DNA of 64,000 nt from DT-68 sp965263245. Its GTDB lineage: Bacteria > Bacillota_I > Bacilli_A > Mycoplasmatales > Metamycoplasmataceae. A program made the position numbers and the translations under genes. Shown here in pieces: positions 10,553 to 21,687 of the stretch. The notes under the pieces are model-generated. The model did no database searches, was not told the origin of the DNA, and worked only from the letters and a program-made list of their open reading frames with translations. Position 1 is the first letter of the stretch, and every line of letters starts with the position of its first letter. The stretch lies in NCBI GenBank assembly GCA_965263245.1, contig CBDHHR010001146.1:682001-746000 (forward strand), in the 5' to 3' direction.

Positions 10553-12427
10553 TTATTTGACTATAAAATTAATTATTTTATTTTTAATGTAAATTTGCTT
10601 AATAATTTTTTTATTATTTAAAAATTTTTTAACATTTTCAATTTTTTTAGAATTTTGAATAATGTTTTTTTCTTTATCAAAGTTACTTATACTTAGTTTT
10701 CCCCTTAGTTTTCCGTTTACTTGAACTGCTATAATGATGTTTTCAACAATAATTTTTGATTCATCAAATTTGGGTCAAACACTTTTACTTATTTCTTTTT
10801 GTTTTAGAGAATTTAAAATTTCTTCAGAAAGATGCGGGGCAAATAATGAAAGTAAAATCGGAAAATTGTTTAATGATTCTTTAGTCATGGTTTTTTCTTT
10901 ATAAACATTATTAACAAAAACCATTAATTTTGAAATTGCAACATTAAACTTAAATTTTTCAAGATCATTAGAAAATTCTTTAACTAGTTTATTATAACTA
11001 GAAGAAATTTTTTGATTTTCGGAAACAACAAAGACATTTTTTTTAATGTTTTCGTACATTTTATAAACTCTATCAAGTCATTTTTTAATTCCAATAACAC
11101 CAGTATTATTTCAAGGTTTAGAATCTTCTAAAGGTCCCATAAACATTAAGTATATTCTTAAAGTGTCTGCACCGTATTTTTCAATAATTCCGTCAGGATT
11201 AATAATGTTTCCCTTTGATTTAGACATTTTTTGACCGTTTGAACCTAAAATCATTCCTTGATTAATGATTTTTTTAAAAGGTTCTTTTGTTGGCACGATT
11301 TTTAAATCATATAAAAATTTATGTCAAAATCTTGCGTATATTAAATGAAGGGTTGCGTGTTCTTGTCCACCAACATAAAGATCTATTGGAAGTCATTTTT
11401 TAAATCTTTGGTAAGCTTCTTTTGATTCAATATCAGTGTATGTTCCGTCTTTGTTTTTTAAAATATAAGCTAAATAATACCATGAAGAGCCAGCTCATTG
11501 GGGCATCGTGTTTGTTTCTCTACGGTATTTTTTACCGTTTTTTTCAAAATATAGTCATTTTTTATTGTTAAAAAGTGGACCTTTAGTACTTCCTGAAGGT
11601 TTGATTTCTTTCATTTTCGGTAAAATTAAAGGTAGTTCATCAATTAATACAATTTTATTGTTTTTGTCAAACGCTATGGGAAAAGGCTCTCCCCAGTATC
11701 TTTGTCTAGAAAAAACTCAATCTTTTAGGCGCAAAGAACCATCTTTATTTTTAATTCAATTTTTTTGTAATAAAACCAACGAAGAAGGTCAATCTAGTTT
11801 TTCAAGATCATCAAATAATCGACTTGCATATTTAGTTATTTTTAAAACTCATTGTTTCATTGGTTTTTTAATTACGGGAAAACCACCACGTTCAGAAACT
11901 AAGGAACCATCTTTAGTTTCTACGAGCTCTTCATTAGCTAGAACAGTTCCCAGTTTTTCACATCAATTTACATTAATTTTTTTAATTTTGGCTAAATTAT
12001 TTTCGTACATTTTTTTAAAAATTCACTGCGTAAATTTATAATAATTCGGATCAGTTGTATTAACTTCTTTGTCATAATCATACGAAAAACCTAGTGATTG
12101 AAGTTGTTTTCTAAAGTTATTAATGTTTTTTATAGTAAATTCATTGGGAAGATTTCCGGTTTGGATTGCATATTGTTCAGCAGGTAATCCAAAAGCATCT
12201 CATCCGATCGGGTGAAGAACATCATAACCTTTTAGTCTTTTATACCTTGCAATAATATCAGTTGCAGTGTAGCCTTTTGGGTGTCCTACATGCAAACCTT
12301 TTCCAGAAGGATAGGGAAACATATCAAGAACATAAAATTTTTTCTTTTTATCATTTGTAGTTTTAAATGAATTATTTTTTAACCAGTGTTTTTGTCATTT
12401 TTTTTCTATAACTTTATGTTTGTACAT
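10553..12427 (-). CDS. leuS: Leucyl-tRNA synthetase lacking the CP1 editing domain
   Basis: 624 residues against about 800-860 normally. HIGH motif as HVGHPKGY, catalytic WDAFGLPAEQYA, and KMSKS as GQKMSKSKGN are all present, followed by the anticodon-binding domain and a C-terminal domain ending in VNFIVK-like residues. The large CP1 editing insertion is missing: the text runs from LLQKNWIKNKDGSLRL (about residue 215-230) straight into DWVFSRQRYWGEPFPI. The enzyme should charge tRNA-Leu but cannot clear norvaline- or isoleucine-type errors. The same loss is described for Mycoplasma mobile. Reading frame is continuous with UGA as Trp. Confidence 0.95.
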
Positions 12428-12495
12428 AAGTTTATTATATAAAAACTTTCAAAATTAAAAAAAACATTAATTTACTTAGTTTAAATAATAATAAT

Positions 12496-14109
12496 TTAAG
12501 ATACTCATTTTTTTAGATTTTTATCATAAACTTGTAGTTTTGATCCAAAACCCATTGCTCAAAGATTCTTGTTAGAATCTTCAAAAATAGTTCCTTTTCA
12601 ACCATCAGTAATGATTGAACCTCGTAACAACTCTTCAACATTTGGATCATTTGGATCATTTTTATCAGTTCAACCAGTAGTTACATAACCATCACCAGCT
12701 TGATTAATTTTAAGAACTTGGAGTTTTGAAGAAACTAATGATGGATCTGCATCTTCAGCAATCGTTCCCATTGATCAAAGGTTTCCGTAAAAATCTTGAA
12801 AAATTACTGCACCATTACCATCTTCGATGTTTGAACCTTTTAATAATGGATCACCAGTATTTTCATTATTGTTATCAATTCAACCTGTATTTTCGTCATA
12901 ACCAGTACCACTTTGATTTGCTTTAAGAACTTGGAGTTTTGTTTCTTTTCCTGCTGCTCAAAGGTTTTTAAATTTATCTTGGAAAAGGGTTCCGCCATTA
13001 CCATTAGTAATGTTTGAACCTTTTAATAATCCAGCTGTAGAACTTGAATTATCATCAGTTCAACCAGTGGTCACATAACCATCTTTAGTAGGATTTACTC
13101 TGAGAACTTGGAGTTTTAAATCTTCTCCTCCCATTACCCAAAGGTTTTTAAATTCATCTTGAAAAATAATTGATCTTCATCCGTCATCAATACTAGAATT
13201 TTTTAATAATCCTTCTTGAGTTTCATCATTAATTCATGAACTTGCAAAACCATTTTGATTTTTAACTAGTACTTGAAGTTTTGTATCAGCGCCTATTGAT
13301 CAAATATTTCCAAAAGAATCTTCAAAAATAAATCCGCTACTATAATTAACGATAGAACCTTGTAGTAAATCTTCAACATTTGGATCATTTGGATCTTCTT
13401 TATTAGTTCAACCAGTTGTTACATAACCATCTTTAGTAGGATTTGCTTTAAGAACTTGAAGTTTTTGTTGATATCCGATTGCTCAAAGGTTTTTAGAAGA
13501 ATCTTGAAAAAGAACTCCTTCTTGACCGTTAGTAATGTTTGAACCTTTTGTTAATCCATCATTATTAGTGTCATTGATTCATGAATCAGCAAAAGTTCCA
13601 TCAGTTTTTTTTGCAAGAACTTGAAGACTACTTTCATTTGCCATTGCTCAAATATTTCCAAAAGAGTCTTCAAAAATAACTCCGCTTCGACCATCATTAA
13701 TGTTAGAACCTTTTAATAATGGTTCACCATTTTCACTATTATCATCTGTTCAAGAACTTTCATAACCATTTTTAGTTAACTTAAGAACCTGAAGTTTTGT
13801 TCCGTTTCCCATTGCTCAAAAGTTTTTAGATTGATCTTGAATAAAACTTGATCATCTTCCGTTAGTAATATTAGAGTTTTGTACGCTTGTAGAATTAAAA
13901 TCAACTTTTTGTTGTTGATTAACTATTACCTCTTTTTCAACAATTTTTTCTACTATTTTTTCTACTATTTTTTCTTTTTCAACAATTTCTTTATCTTTTT
14001 TAATACCAGGAATAATTTTAGTTATTAAAATTGGTGTAAACACTGCTCAAGGTATAACAATTAAACCAGTTGTTAAAAATAAAGCTTTTATTTTTTTACT
14101 TAAATACAT
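12496..14109 (-). CDS. Membrane-anchored surface protein with eight LW repeats
   Basis: 537 residues. Begins MYLSKKIKALFLTTGLIVI, an uncleaved-looking membrane anchor. A low-complexity EKIVEKIVEKIVEKE stalk follows (about residues 35-60), then eight repeats of about 48-60 residues. Each repeat has a core like IFxDxFxNLWAMGxxxKLQVLK and a tail like GYVTTGW. Several cores read FEDSFGNIWAMG, close to the two-component-regulator propeller repeat. It differs from the paralogs at 17440, 19360, 57647 and 59545 by having the Lys/Glu stalk in place of the B domain. It lies directly behind parE, where parC often sits. Function unknown; outward-facing location is inferred from the anchor. Confidence 0.85.
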
Positions 14110-14147
14110 AACAATATTATTATAGAAAAAAATTAAAAATATTAAAA

Positions 14148-16085
14148 TTATTTTTGTTTTATATCAAAAGTGTCTTCTAAAGTAAAATCAACATTATTAT
14201 TAATTCATTCTTTTCTAAGTTCTACTTTGTCACCCATCAATGTCGAAACTCTTCTTTCTGATAAAATGGGGTCATCAATGTTTACTTTAATTAGAATTCT
14301 GGTTTTAGGATTCATCGTTGTCTCTCAAAGTTGGTTAGCATTCATTTCGCCAAGACCTTTATACCTTTGAATTTCTCCGCCGTTAAACTTTTTTAAAATT
14401 TCTTTTAATTCGATTTCATCCCAAGCATATTTTTCCTTATTTTTGTTTAATTTTGAATGTTTTTTAGACACTTTATATAAAGGAGGAAGGGCAATATAAA
14501 CTTTTCCTGCTTCGATTAAGGGACGCATGTATCTAAATAAAAATGTTAGTATAAGAGTTTGAATGTGGGCGCCATCAGTGTCTGCGTCCGTCATGACAAT
14601 AACCTTACCGTATTTAACGTCTTTAACGTTAAAATCTAGACCTATTCCGGCTCCAATTGTGTTTATGATTGTTCCGATTTCTTCATTTTTAAGAATGTCA
14701 ATTAACTTTGTTTTTTCGGTGTTAACCACCTTACCTTTTAAAGGTAAGATAGCTTGGGTTTTTCTATCTCTTCCTAATTTAGCAGATCCACCAGCTGAAT
14801 CACCTTCAACAATAAATAACTCTTTTTCTTCAATGTTTTTTGATTGAGCAGGGGTTAATTTTCCGGAAAGAATTTTCTTTTCAGAAAGTTTTTTCTTAGT
14901 TTTTCTAGCGTCTCTTCTTGCTTTGCGGGCTGCTTGTCTTGCTTTTGAAGCAGAAATTGCCTTATTAATAATTTTATAAGCTTCGTTTTTATTTTCTTGA
15001 AGTCAAAAAATAAGTTTTTGGTTAATAATTTCTTCAACTGCTTGTTTTGCCTTATAAGTTCTTAATGAATCTTTGGTTTGACCAACAAATTCTAAAAATT
15101 TTTCAGGAATTTTTATAGAAATAATGGTTGTTAGTCCTTCTCTTAAATCATCTCCTTCAAGATTTGACTCTTTTTGTTTTAATAAACTTTGTTGTCTTGC
15201 GTATTCATTTAACATTTTAGTTCAAGCAGTTTTAAATCCTTGTTCGTGAGAACCACCATCTTTTGTTTTAATATTATTTACAAATGATAAAATATTACAA
15301 TTATAATCATTGGTGTATTGCACACCTACTTCAACATCAATTTCGTGCACTTTACCTTTAAAAGAAATAAAACTTGAAATTGGGGTTTTTGACTGGTTCA
15401 TAAACTCAACAAATTCTTTTAGTCCGTCTTTTGAAATAAACTGTTCGCTTTTTTTATTAATTTCGTCTTTAATTTCAATTTTTAATCCCGGGATTAAAAA
15501 CGAAGCTTCTCTTAGTCTTTCGGAAATTTTATCAAAACTAAATTTACAGTTTTTAAAAACCTTATAAGAAGGGAAAAACTGAATTTTGGTTCCCTTTTTG
15601 GTAGTTGAACCAACCACTTTTGTTTTTTTAGCAACGATTCCTTTTTCAAAAATAGTTTCGTATTCTTTGTTATTTTTATAAATTGTCGCTATTAACTTTT
15701 TCGAAAGAGCATTTACAACCGAAGCACCTACACCGTGAAGTCCACCAGAAATTTTATAAGCTGAATTTTTTTCTCCAAATTTTCCTCCGGAATGAAGTTC
15801 GGTAAAAATTAATTCAACGGCACTTAAATTTGATTCTTTATGTTTATCAATCGGGATTCCTCTACCGTTATCCTCAACAATCATTGAACCATCTTTTTTA
15901 ATAATTATTTTAACAAAGTTAGCATATGAAGCAAGCACTTCGTCTAGTGAATTATCAACAATTTCTCACACCAGATGATGGAGTCCGTTAACATCAGTCG
16001 AGCCAATGTACATACCTGGTCTTTTTCTAATTGCGTCTAATCCTTTTAATACTTTAATACTACGTGCATCATATTTTTTTAACAT
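14148..16085 (-). CDS. parE: DNA topoisomerase IV subunit B
   Basis: 645 residues. GHKL ATPase: RKRPGMYIGSTDVNGLHHLVWEIVDNSLDEV, DNGRGIPID and GGLHGVGASVVNAL. Toprim domain: VEGDSAGGSA, MTDADTDGAHI and RYKGLGEMNANQLWETTM. HHLVWEIVDN and the C-terminal end favour ParE over GyrB. Decatenates daughter chromosomes with ParC. No parC follows; the next gene downstream is the eight-repeat protein. UGA Trp codons at EIVWEI, FKTAWTK and QLWET. Confidence 0.9.
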
Positions 16086-16180
16086 AGAAAAATTATATAC
16101 ATTTATAAATAAATTAAGATAATAATTGATTTTTTAATTTTTAAGCTAAATTCATTTTTTAGGTAAAATTTCGGGAAATA

Positions 16181-16206
16181 AAAAACTTCTTTTGAAGAAG
16201 TTTTTG
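16181..16206. terminator. Rho-independent terminator between tRNA-Ile and parE
   Basis: Perfect stem AAAAACTTCT/AGAAGTTTTT with a 5-nt loop and U runs in both directions. It lies downstream of the rplM-rpsI-tRNA-Ile transcript. Confidence 0.8.
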
Positions 16207-16221
16207 GTGCTGTTTAGCATA

Positions 16222-16298
16222 TGGTGCGAACGAATGGACTTGAACCATCAACCTCACGATTATCAGTCGTGTGCTCTAACCGGTTGAGCTACGCTCGC
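16222..16298 (-). tRNA. tRNA-Ile (anticodon GAT)
   Basis: 77 nt with encoded CCA. Acceptor stem GCGAGCG pairs with CGUUCGC, the anticodon loop is CUGAUAA, and the T arm GGUUCAAGUCC is normal. Lies 25 bp downstream of rpsI. Confidence 0.97.
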
Positions 16299-16323
16299 AT
16301 ATAATCATAAAAAATGAAATTTT

Positions 16324-16716
16324 TTAACGTTTTGAAAATTGTCTTGCTCTACGCGCTTTTCTAAGACCAGGTTTTTTTCTTTCTTTTTTACGTGCGTCTC
16401 TTTTTAACATTCCCTCTTTTTTAAGAACTGGTCTATAATCTTCAGAAACATTGATTAATGCCCTTGCTATTCCTAATCTAATTGCTCCTGCTTGACCCGA
16501 AAGTCCTCCTCCTTTAACGTTAACAAAAATATCAAATGTTCCGTTAGTTTTTGTAATTTCAAGTGGTTGAGAAGCTTCTTGAATTAAAATTTTAGACATT
16601 AAATAATCTTTAGAATCTCTTTTGTTAATTTTAAATAAACCTTTTCCGGTTTTAATTGTTACTCTTGCAGTGGAAGATTTTCTCCTCCCTAAACCTTTAT
16701 ATTCTAAATTTGCCAT
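16324..16716 (-). CDS. rpsI: 30S ribosomal protein S9
   Basis: 130 residues. Starts with LEYKGLGRRKSSTARV, contains VKGGGLSGQAGAIRLGIARAL, and ends in the conserved basic tail with RRARQFSKR at the P site. Two bases separate it from the rplM stop, the usual bacterial L13-S9 operon. Confidence 0.97.
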   Translation of the reverse strand: MANLEYKGLGRRKSSTARVTIKTGKGLFKINKRDSKDYLMSKILIQEASQPLEITKTNGTFDIFVNVKGGGLSGQAGAIRLGIARALINVSEDYRPVLKKEGMLKRDARKKERKKPGLRKARRARQFSKR

Positions 16717-16718
16717 AA

Positions 16719-17153
16719 TTATCTAATCTCCAGTTTCTTTGGTTTTTGAGCTTCGTGTTTATGTTTTGGACCAACGTAAACAAATAAGTTTTTAAATTGT
16801 TTTCTTCCTAATTTTGTGTGGGGTAACATTCCTTTAATTGCTTTTTCAACTAAAGCATACGGTTTTTTCTTGATTAAATCTGATGCTTTTGTAATTTTTA
16901 ATCCTCCGGGATAACCCGAATGAGAATAATAAAGTTTAGTTTCTTTTTTGTTAGAAGTAAGATTTATTTTTTCCGCATTAATAACGATAACGTTATCCCC
17001 CATATCAACGTTTGGTGTAAAAGTAGATTTAGTTTTTCCCCTTAATACTGAAGCTACTAGTGAAGCTAATCTACCGAGTGTTTCGCCTTCAGCATCAACG
17101 AGAAACCATTCTTTTTTAACATCTGCTTTTTTAACAATGGTTGTTTGTCTCAT
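16719..17153 (-). CDS. rplM: 50S ribosomal protein L13
   Basis: 144 residues. Family motifs WFLVDAEGETLGRLAS, NVDMGDNVIVINAEK, KKPYALVEKAIKGMLPH and LFVYVGPKHKHEAQ. Clear AAGGAG ribosome site and a TATAAT promoter upstream. First gene of the L13-S9 operon. Confidence 0.97.
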   Translation of the reverse strand: MRQTTIVKKADVKKEWFLVDAEGETLGRLASLVASVLRGKTKSTFTPNVDMGDNVIVINAEKINLTSNKKETKLYYSHSGYPGGLKITKASDLIKKKPYALVEKAIKGMLPHTKLGRKQFKNLFVYVGPKHKHEAQKPKKLEIR

Positions 17154-17208
17154 GAAAACTCCTTTTTTTTATTTTATTGCAATTAAATTAGGTAATATTG
17201 CTTATGAA

Positions 17209-17214
17209 ATTATA
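17209..17214 (-). promoter_or_regulatory. -10 box of rplM-rpsI
   Basis: TATAAT on the minus strand, about 55 bp upstream of the rplM start. The leader after it can form a short GCAAT/ATTGC hairpin (about 17180-17202) that may be an L13-leader-like element. The hairpin is weak evidence. Confidence 0.55.
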
Positions 17215-17439
17215 ACAAAATAACATATTTTATTATTCAATTTATTTTTTAAAACAAAAGATAATTTAAAATGTAATCTTGATTAATATAACATAAACAC
17301 TTTATAACATCATAAACGATAATTTAGCGTAAAAAATTGTTTTTAGTAATTTAATGTTTTAACTTGTTTTTTTAAAAATTTCATAGTTTTTTTTATGTTA
17401 TAAATAAAAAAATAATAATTTAAGTAAATAACAAAATAA

Positions 17440-19275
17440 TTAATCACTAACTTTTTGTCATGAATCTACATAACCATCTTTAGCTTCGTTTATTTTAAGA
17501 ACTTGTAATTTTGCATAAATAGTTTTTTTGAATCCTTCAATAACTTTAATTTTTGGAGTACTCATTGCTCAAAGGTTTTTAAATTCATCTTGGAAAATTG
17601 TGGTGGTAGCACCATCAATGATGTTTGAACCTTTTGTTAATCCCTTATCATTAGCATTAGTTCAACCAGTACTTACATAACCGTCTTTAGAACTATTTGC
17701 TCTAAGAACTTGAAGACTTGTTTCAAATCCTGTTGTTCAAAGGTTTTTAAACTCATCTTGAAAAATTATTCCGCCATCACCATCAATAATGTTTGAACCT
17801 TTTATTAAGTCTCTATCAAAACTATTTCAACCTGTAATTTCATCATAGCCATCTTTTTGAGAATTTGCTTTAAGAACTTGGAGAGATGTTTCGTATCCCA
17901 TTGCTCAAAGGTTTTTAAACTCATCTTGAAAAATTACTCCACCTTCACCATCAGTAATGTTTGAACCTTTTATTAAACCGACATTATAACTGTTTCACCC
18001 TGTACTTTCATCATAACCATCTCTTTGAGAATTTACGCTAAGAACCTGGAGAGATGTTTTATTTCCCATTGCTCAAAGGTTTTTGAATTGATCTTGAAAA
18101 ATTACTCCATAATTGCCATTAATGATGTTTGAACCATTTGTTAATCCGCTATTTTTAGCATTACTCCAACCAAGATTTTCATCATAACCATCTTTTTGAT
18201 CATTTGTTCTAAGAACTTGAAGAGAAGTTCCTTTACCCATTGCTCAAAGGTTTTTAAATTGATCTTGAAAAATTGTTCCTGTTGCGCCACTAGTAATGTT
18301 TGAACCTTTTAATAATCCACTATCATTGACATTAATTCAACCAATATTTTCATCATAACCAGTGCCACTTTGATTTGCTTTAAGAACTTGAAGAGATGAT
18401 TCATATCCCATTGCTCAAAGGTTGCCAAAATCATCTTGAAAAATTGTTCCACTAACACCATTAGTGATGTTTGAACCTTTTAATAATCCAGCTATAGAAA
18501 TTGAATTATCTTCAGTTCAACCCGTAGTAACATAATCATTTTTAGAAATGTTTGCTTTAAGAACTTGGAGTTTTGAATTTTTACTCATTATTCAAAGATT
18601 TTTAAATGAATCCTGAAAAATTTTTCCGTTATAACCATTAGTAACATTTGAATTTTTTAATAACGGATCACTAGTGCTTGAATTATCTTGCATTCAACCA
18701 ATATTTACATAACCATCTTTAGAAATATTTGTTTTCAAAACTTGGAGCTTTGAATTTTTTCCCATTGCTCAAAGGTTACCGAAATCATCTTGAAAAATTG
18801 TTCCAAATGTACCATCAAGAATGTTTGAATTTTTTAATAAATTAATTTTTTCAACATAAATACTTAATGATAAACTTGTAGATTTTATACTAATAATAAG
18901 AGTGACTTTAGTTTTAATTCCTCAAGATAAAGATGAAAGTTTAGTGCTAATTTTTAAAAGATCATTATTAGTTAATAAATCATTTTCTTTTTGAAGTTGG
19001 TTTTTGATTGCATTTTGGATTTCATTTTGGTTTTGGGTTGAAACATTGGGCGCAATTAAAATGTTTTTATCAATTATTTTTTGTTTAATTGCATTTATTT
19101 TATTTTGTCGATCTTGTTCATTATTTTGATTAATTTTAATTACCACAACTGGAGTAAAAATTGCAATTGTTAAAACTCCTAAAATTAATCCTGATAAAAT
19201 AATTTTTTTAATTCTTGATATCTTTGATAATTTTAATTTCATTTTTTTAATTTTTGATATTTTTGGTTTTTTCAT
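17440..19275 (-). CDS. Membrane-anchored surface protein: B domain plus eight LW repeats
   Basis: 611 residues. An N-terminal anchor (IKKIILSGLILGVLTIAIF) has no lipobox cysteine. The B domain follows, about 95 residues with IKQKIIDKNILIAPNV, NQNEIQNAIKNQLQKENDLLTNNDL and ISTKLSSL. Then come exactly eight LW repeats, each 46-60 residues: (L)KGSNITNG, GxIFQDxFKNLWAMG, SLQVL, GYDExxGW. The last repeat ends at YVDSWQ just before the stop. A start three codons downstream of other Met residues (MKLKL) is also possible. The next gene at 19360-21135 is a close paralog in the same orientation. Function unknown; likely surface-exposed. Confidence 0.85.
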
Positions 19276-19359
19276 TAAAATCTCTTATTTTATTAATTAT
19301 AAAAAATTCTTTTGAAAAAAATTATTTTAAAAATTTAAAATTTTTTTTAATTTAAAAAA

Positions 19360-21135
19360 TTAACCACTAGGTTTTTGTCATGAATCTACATAATCATCTT
19401 TAGCAACATTTATTTTAAAAACTTGGAGTTTTGTAGGAATAGTTTTTTTAACTTCTTTAATAGTTTTAGTTATTGAGCCACCCATTGCTCAAAGGTTTTT
19501 GAACTTGTCTTGGAAAATTGTTCCACCATAGCCATTTTCAATGTTTGAACCTTTTAACAATCGACTATTAGCACTGGTTCAACCAGTAGTTTCATCATAA
19601 CTGGTTTTTTCTGAATTTATTCTAAAAACTTGAAGACTTGTTTCATCTCCCATTGCTCAAAGGTTTTTAAATTCATCTTGAAAAATTGTTCCACCTTGAC
19701 CATTAGTGATATTTGAATTTAATAATAATCCATTATCATTAGAATCGTTTCAACCAATAGCTTCATCATAACCTTTTTTTTGTGAATTTGATTTAAGAAC
19801 TTGCAAACTCGTTCCGTTTCCCATTGCTCAAAGGTTTTTAAATTTATCTTGGAAAATTGTTCCACCTTGACCATTAGTAATATTTGAATTTAATAATAAT
19901 CCATTATCATTAGAATCATTTCAACCAATAGCTTCATCATAACCATTTTTAGAATCATTTACTTTAAGAACTTGAAGAGATTTTCTATATCCCATTGCTC
20001 AAAGATTTTTGAATGAATCTTGAAAAATTGTTCCGTATCCACCAAAATTAATATTTGAATTTTTTGTTAATCCACTATTAGCATTAGTTCAACCAATAGT
20101 CTCATCATAACCATCGCTGTCATCATTTACTTTAATAACTTGGAGTTTTGTATTGCTTCCCATTGATCAAAGGTTTTTGAATGAATCTTGAAAAATTGCT
20201 CCACCTTGACCAGTAACAATATTTGAATTTTTTGTTAATCCACTATTAGCATTAGTCCAGCCAGTGGTTACATAACCTTTTTTTTGTGCATTTGTTCTAA
20301 GAACTTGGAGTTTTGTATTAGTTCCCATTGATCAAAGGTTTTTAAATTCATCTTGGAAAATTATTCCAAAACTTCCATCAATAATATTTGAATTTTTTGT
20401 TAATCCGCTATTAGCGTTAGTTCAACCAGTAGTTACATAACCGTTTTTAAAAGAATTCGCTTTAAGAACCTGGAGACTTGTCCCGTCTCCCATTGCTCAA
20501 AGGTTTTTAAAAGAATCTTGAAAAATTTTTCCATTGTAATTACTTATAATATTTGAATTTTTTAATAAAACATTATTGGCGTTTGAATTATCATCAATTC
20601 AACCAGTACTTACATAACTATTTTTAGAATTATTTACTCTAAGAACTTGAAGTTTTTTCCGATTTCCCATTACCCAAAGGTTTTTAAAGTCATCTTGGAA
20701 AATTGTTCCATATTCTCCACTATCAATGTTTGAATTTTTTAATAAATTAATTTTTTCGACATAAATTTTTAATGTTGAAGTTGCATAGTTAACCTTAATA
20801 GTAAGAATAATTTCAGTTTTAACTCCAATATCTAAAGATGAAATACTAATAATAATTTTTGAGAGATCGCTATTAGTTAATAAATCATTTTCTTTTTGAA
20901 GTTGGTTTTTAATTGCTCTTTGAATTTCGTTTTGATTTTGTGTCAAAACATTAGGAGCAATCAAAATATCTTTATTTTTTATTTTTTGTTTAATCGCATT
21001 TACTTTATTTTGATCTAAATTTTGACTAACCTTAAGCACTACAATAGGAGTGATAATAGCAGTTAAAATTCCGATAGATAATCCTAATAAAATAATTTTT
21101 TTAGTTTTTGATATGTTTCATAATTTTATTTTCAT
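19360..21135 (-). CDS. Membrane-anchored surface protein: B domain plus eight LW repeats
   Basis: 591 residues, the same architecture as the gene at 17440: anchor IILLGLSIGILTAIITPIVVL, a B domain almost identical in NQNEIQRAIKNQLQKENDLLTNSDL, then exactly eight LW repeats ending SWQKPSG. Neighbouring repeats five to seven are nearly identical to each other (YDEAIGWNDSNDNGLLLNS appears twice), which suggests recent internal copying. It has its own promoter: a 7-T tract, then TATAAT. Tandem paralog of 17440. No enzymatic motif seen. Confidence 0.85.
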
Positions 21136-21239
21136 TTTTTTACTTAAGATCCTTTACAATTTGAATTATAAAACTTTCCTTTCAAAAAAAGTTATTTTAA
21201 AACAAGATTTAAATTTTATCATTTGAATTTTTTTAAATC

Positions 21240-21317
21240 AAATTATTAAAGTTATTCAAAATATTTTTTTATGTCTAAATCTTTAAGATTGTCATTTTCA
21301 GTTCAAATTTTTACATT
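21240..21317. repeat. Direct repeat copy 1: duplicated 3' end of the restriction endonuclease gene
   Basis: 78 bp that differ at five positions from 24924-25001. The minus strand still reads VKIWTENDNLKDLDIKKYFE and stop, the C-terminus of the endonuclease gene. Weaker similarity extends to about 21211. It closes the block that holds the helicase remnant and the subtilase/AAA pair. Confidence 0.85.
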
Positions 21318-21333
21318 AAATTTTGTTATAAAA

Positions 21334-21640
21334 CTAACTTTCAATTAATTTAAATAATTCTTTTTGATTTTGGTTTTTAATTTCTAAATTTTCATTAATC
21401 ATTTCATCAATGTTATTATCTTTAATTTTATAATTTGATATTAATATGTGAATTTATTTTTTGTTTGACTTTTCACCTTTTTTGACTATTCTATGAATAC
21501 GGTCAATTGATTGAAAATAATGAGCACCAACATAATTTCTGAATAGATAAATTGCTCCATCAACGTGTTTATGTAAAGAAAGTGACTCAGCAATTGTTGC
21601 TAGTGAAGCTGTTAATATTCAGTTTTGACTATTTTAAAAA
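21334..21640 (-). pseudogene. C-terminal remnant of an SNF2-like helicase
   Basis: Minus-strand fragment reading ILTASLATIAESLSLHK, GAIYLFRNYVGAHYFQS, then IDRIHRIVKKGEKSNKK, which resembles helicase motifs V and VI of SNF2 proteins (QAxDRxHRIGQ). An in-frame TAA follows, and then IHILISNYKIKDNNIDEM, the expected downstream text. The N-terminal nine-tenths of the gene is absent. It lies between the subtilase gene and the duplicated endonuclease tail, so it is probably a relic of an older restriction or defence locus. Confidence 0.7.
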
Positions 21641-21687
21641 TTGGATATATTTCTATTCTTTTAAATTTATTAGTTTTAAAATAAATA

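Noticed and set aside
12496..14109. Regular short DNA repeats spaced about 150-170 bp apart, CRISPR-like at first sight
   Set aside because: They encode the LW protein repeats in one continuous frame with UGA as Trp; no short spacers and no cas genes nearby.
14148..16085. gyrB instead of parE
   Set aside because: The HHLVWEIVDN motif and overall pattern fit ParE better; uncertainty remains without an alignment.
16222..16298. tRNA-Ile as an integration site for a mobile element
   Set aside because: No integrase gene and no repeated tRNA 3' end seen nearby; ribosomal protein genes flank it normally.
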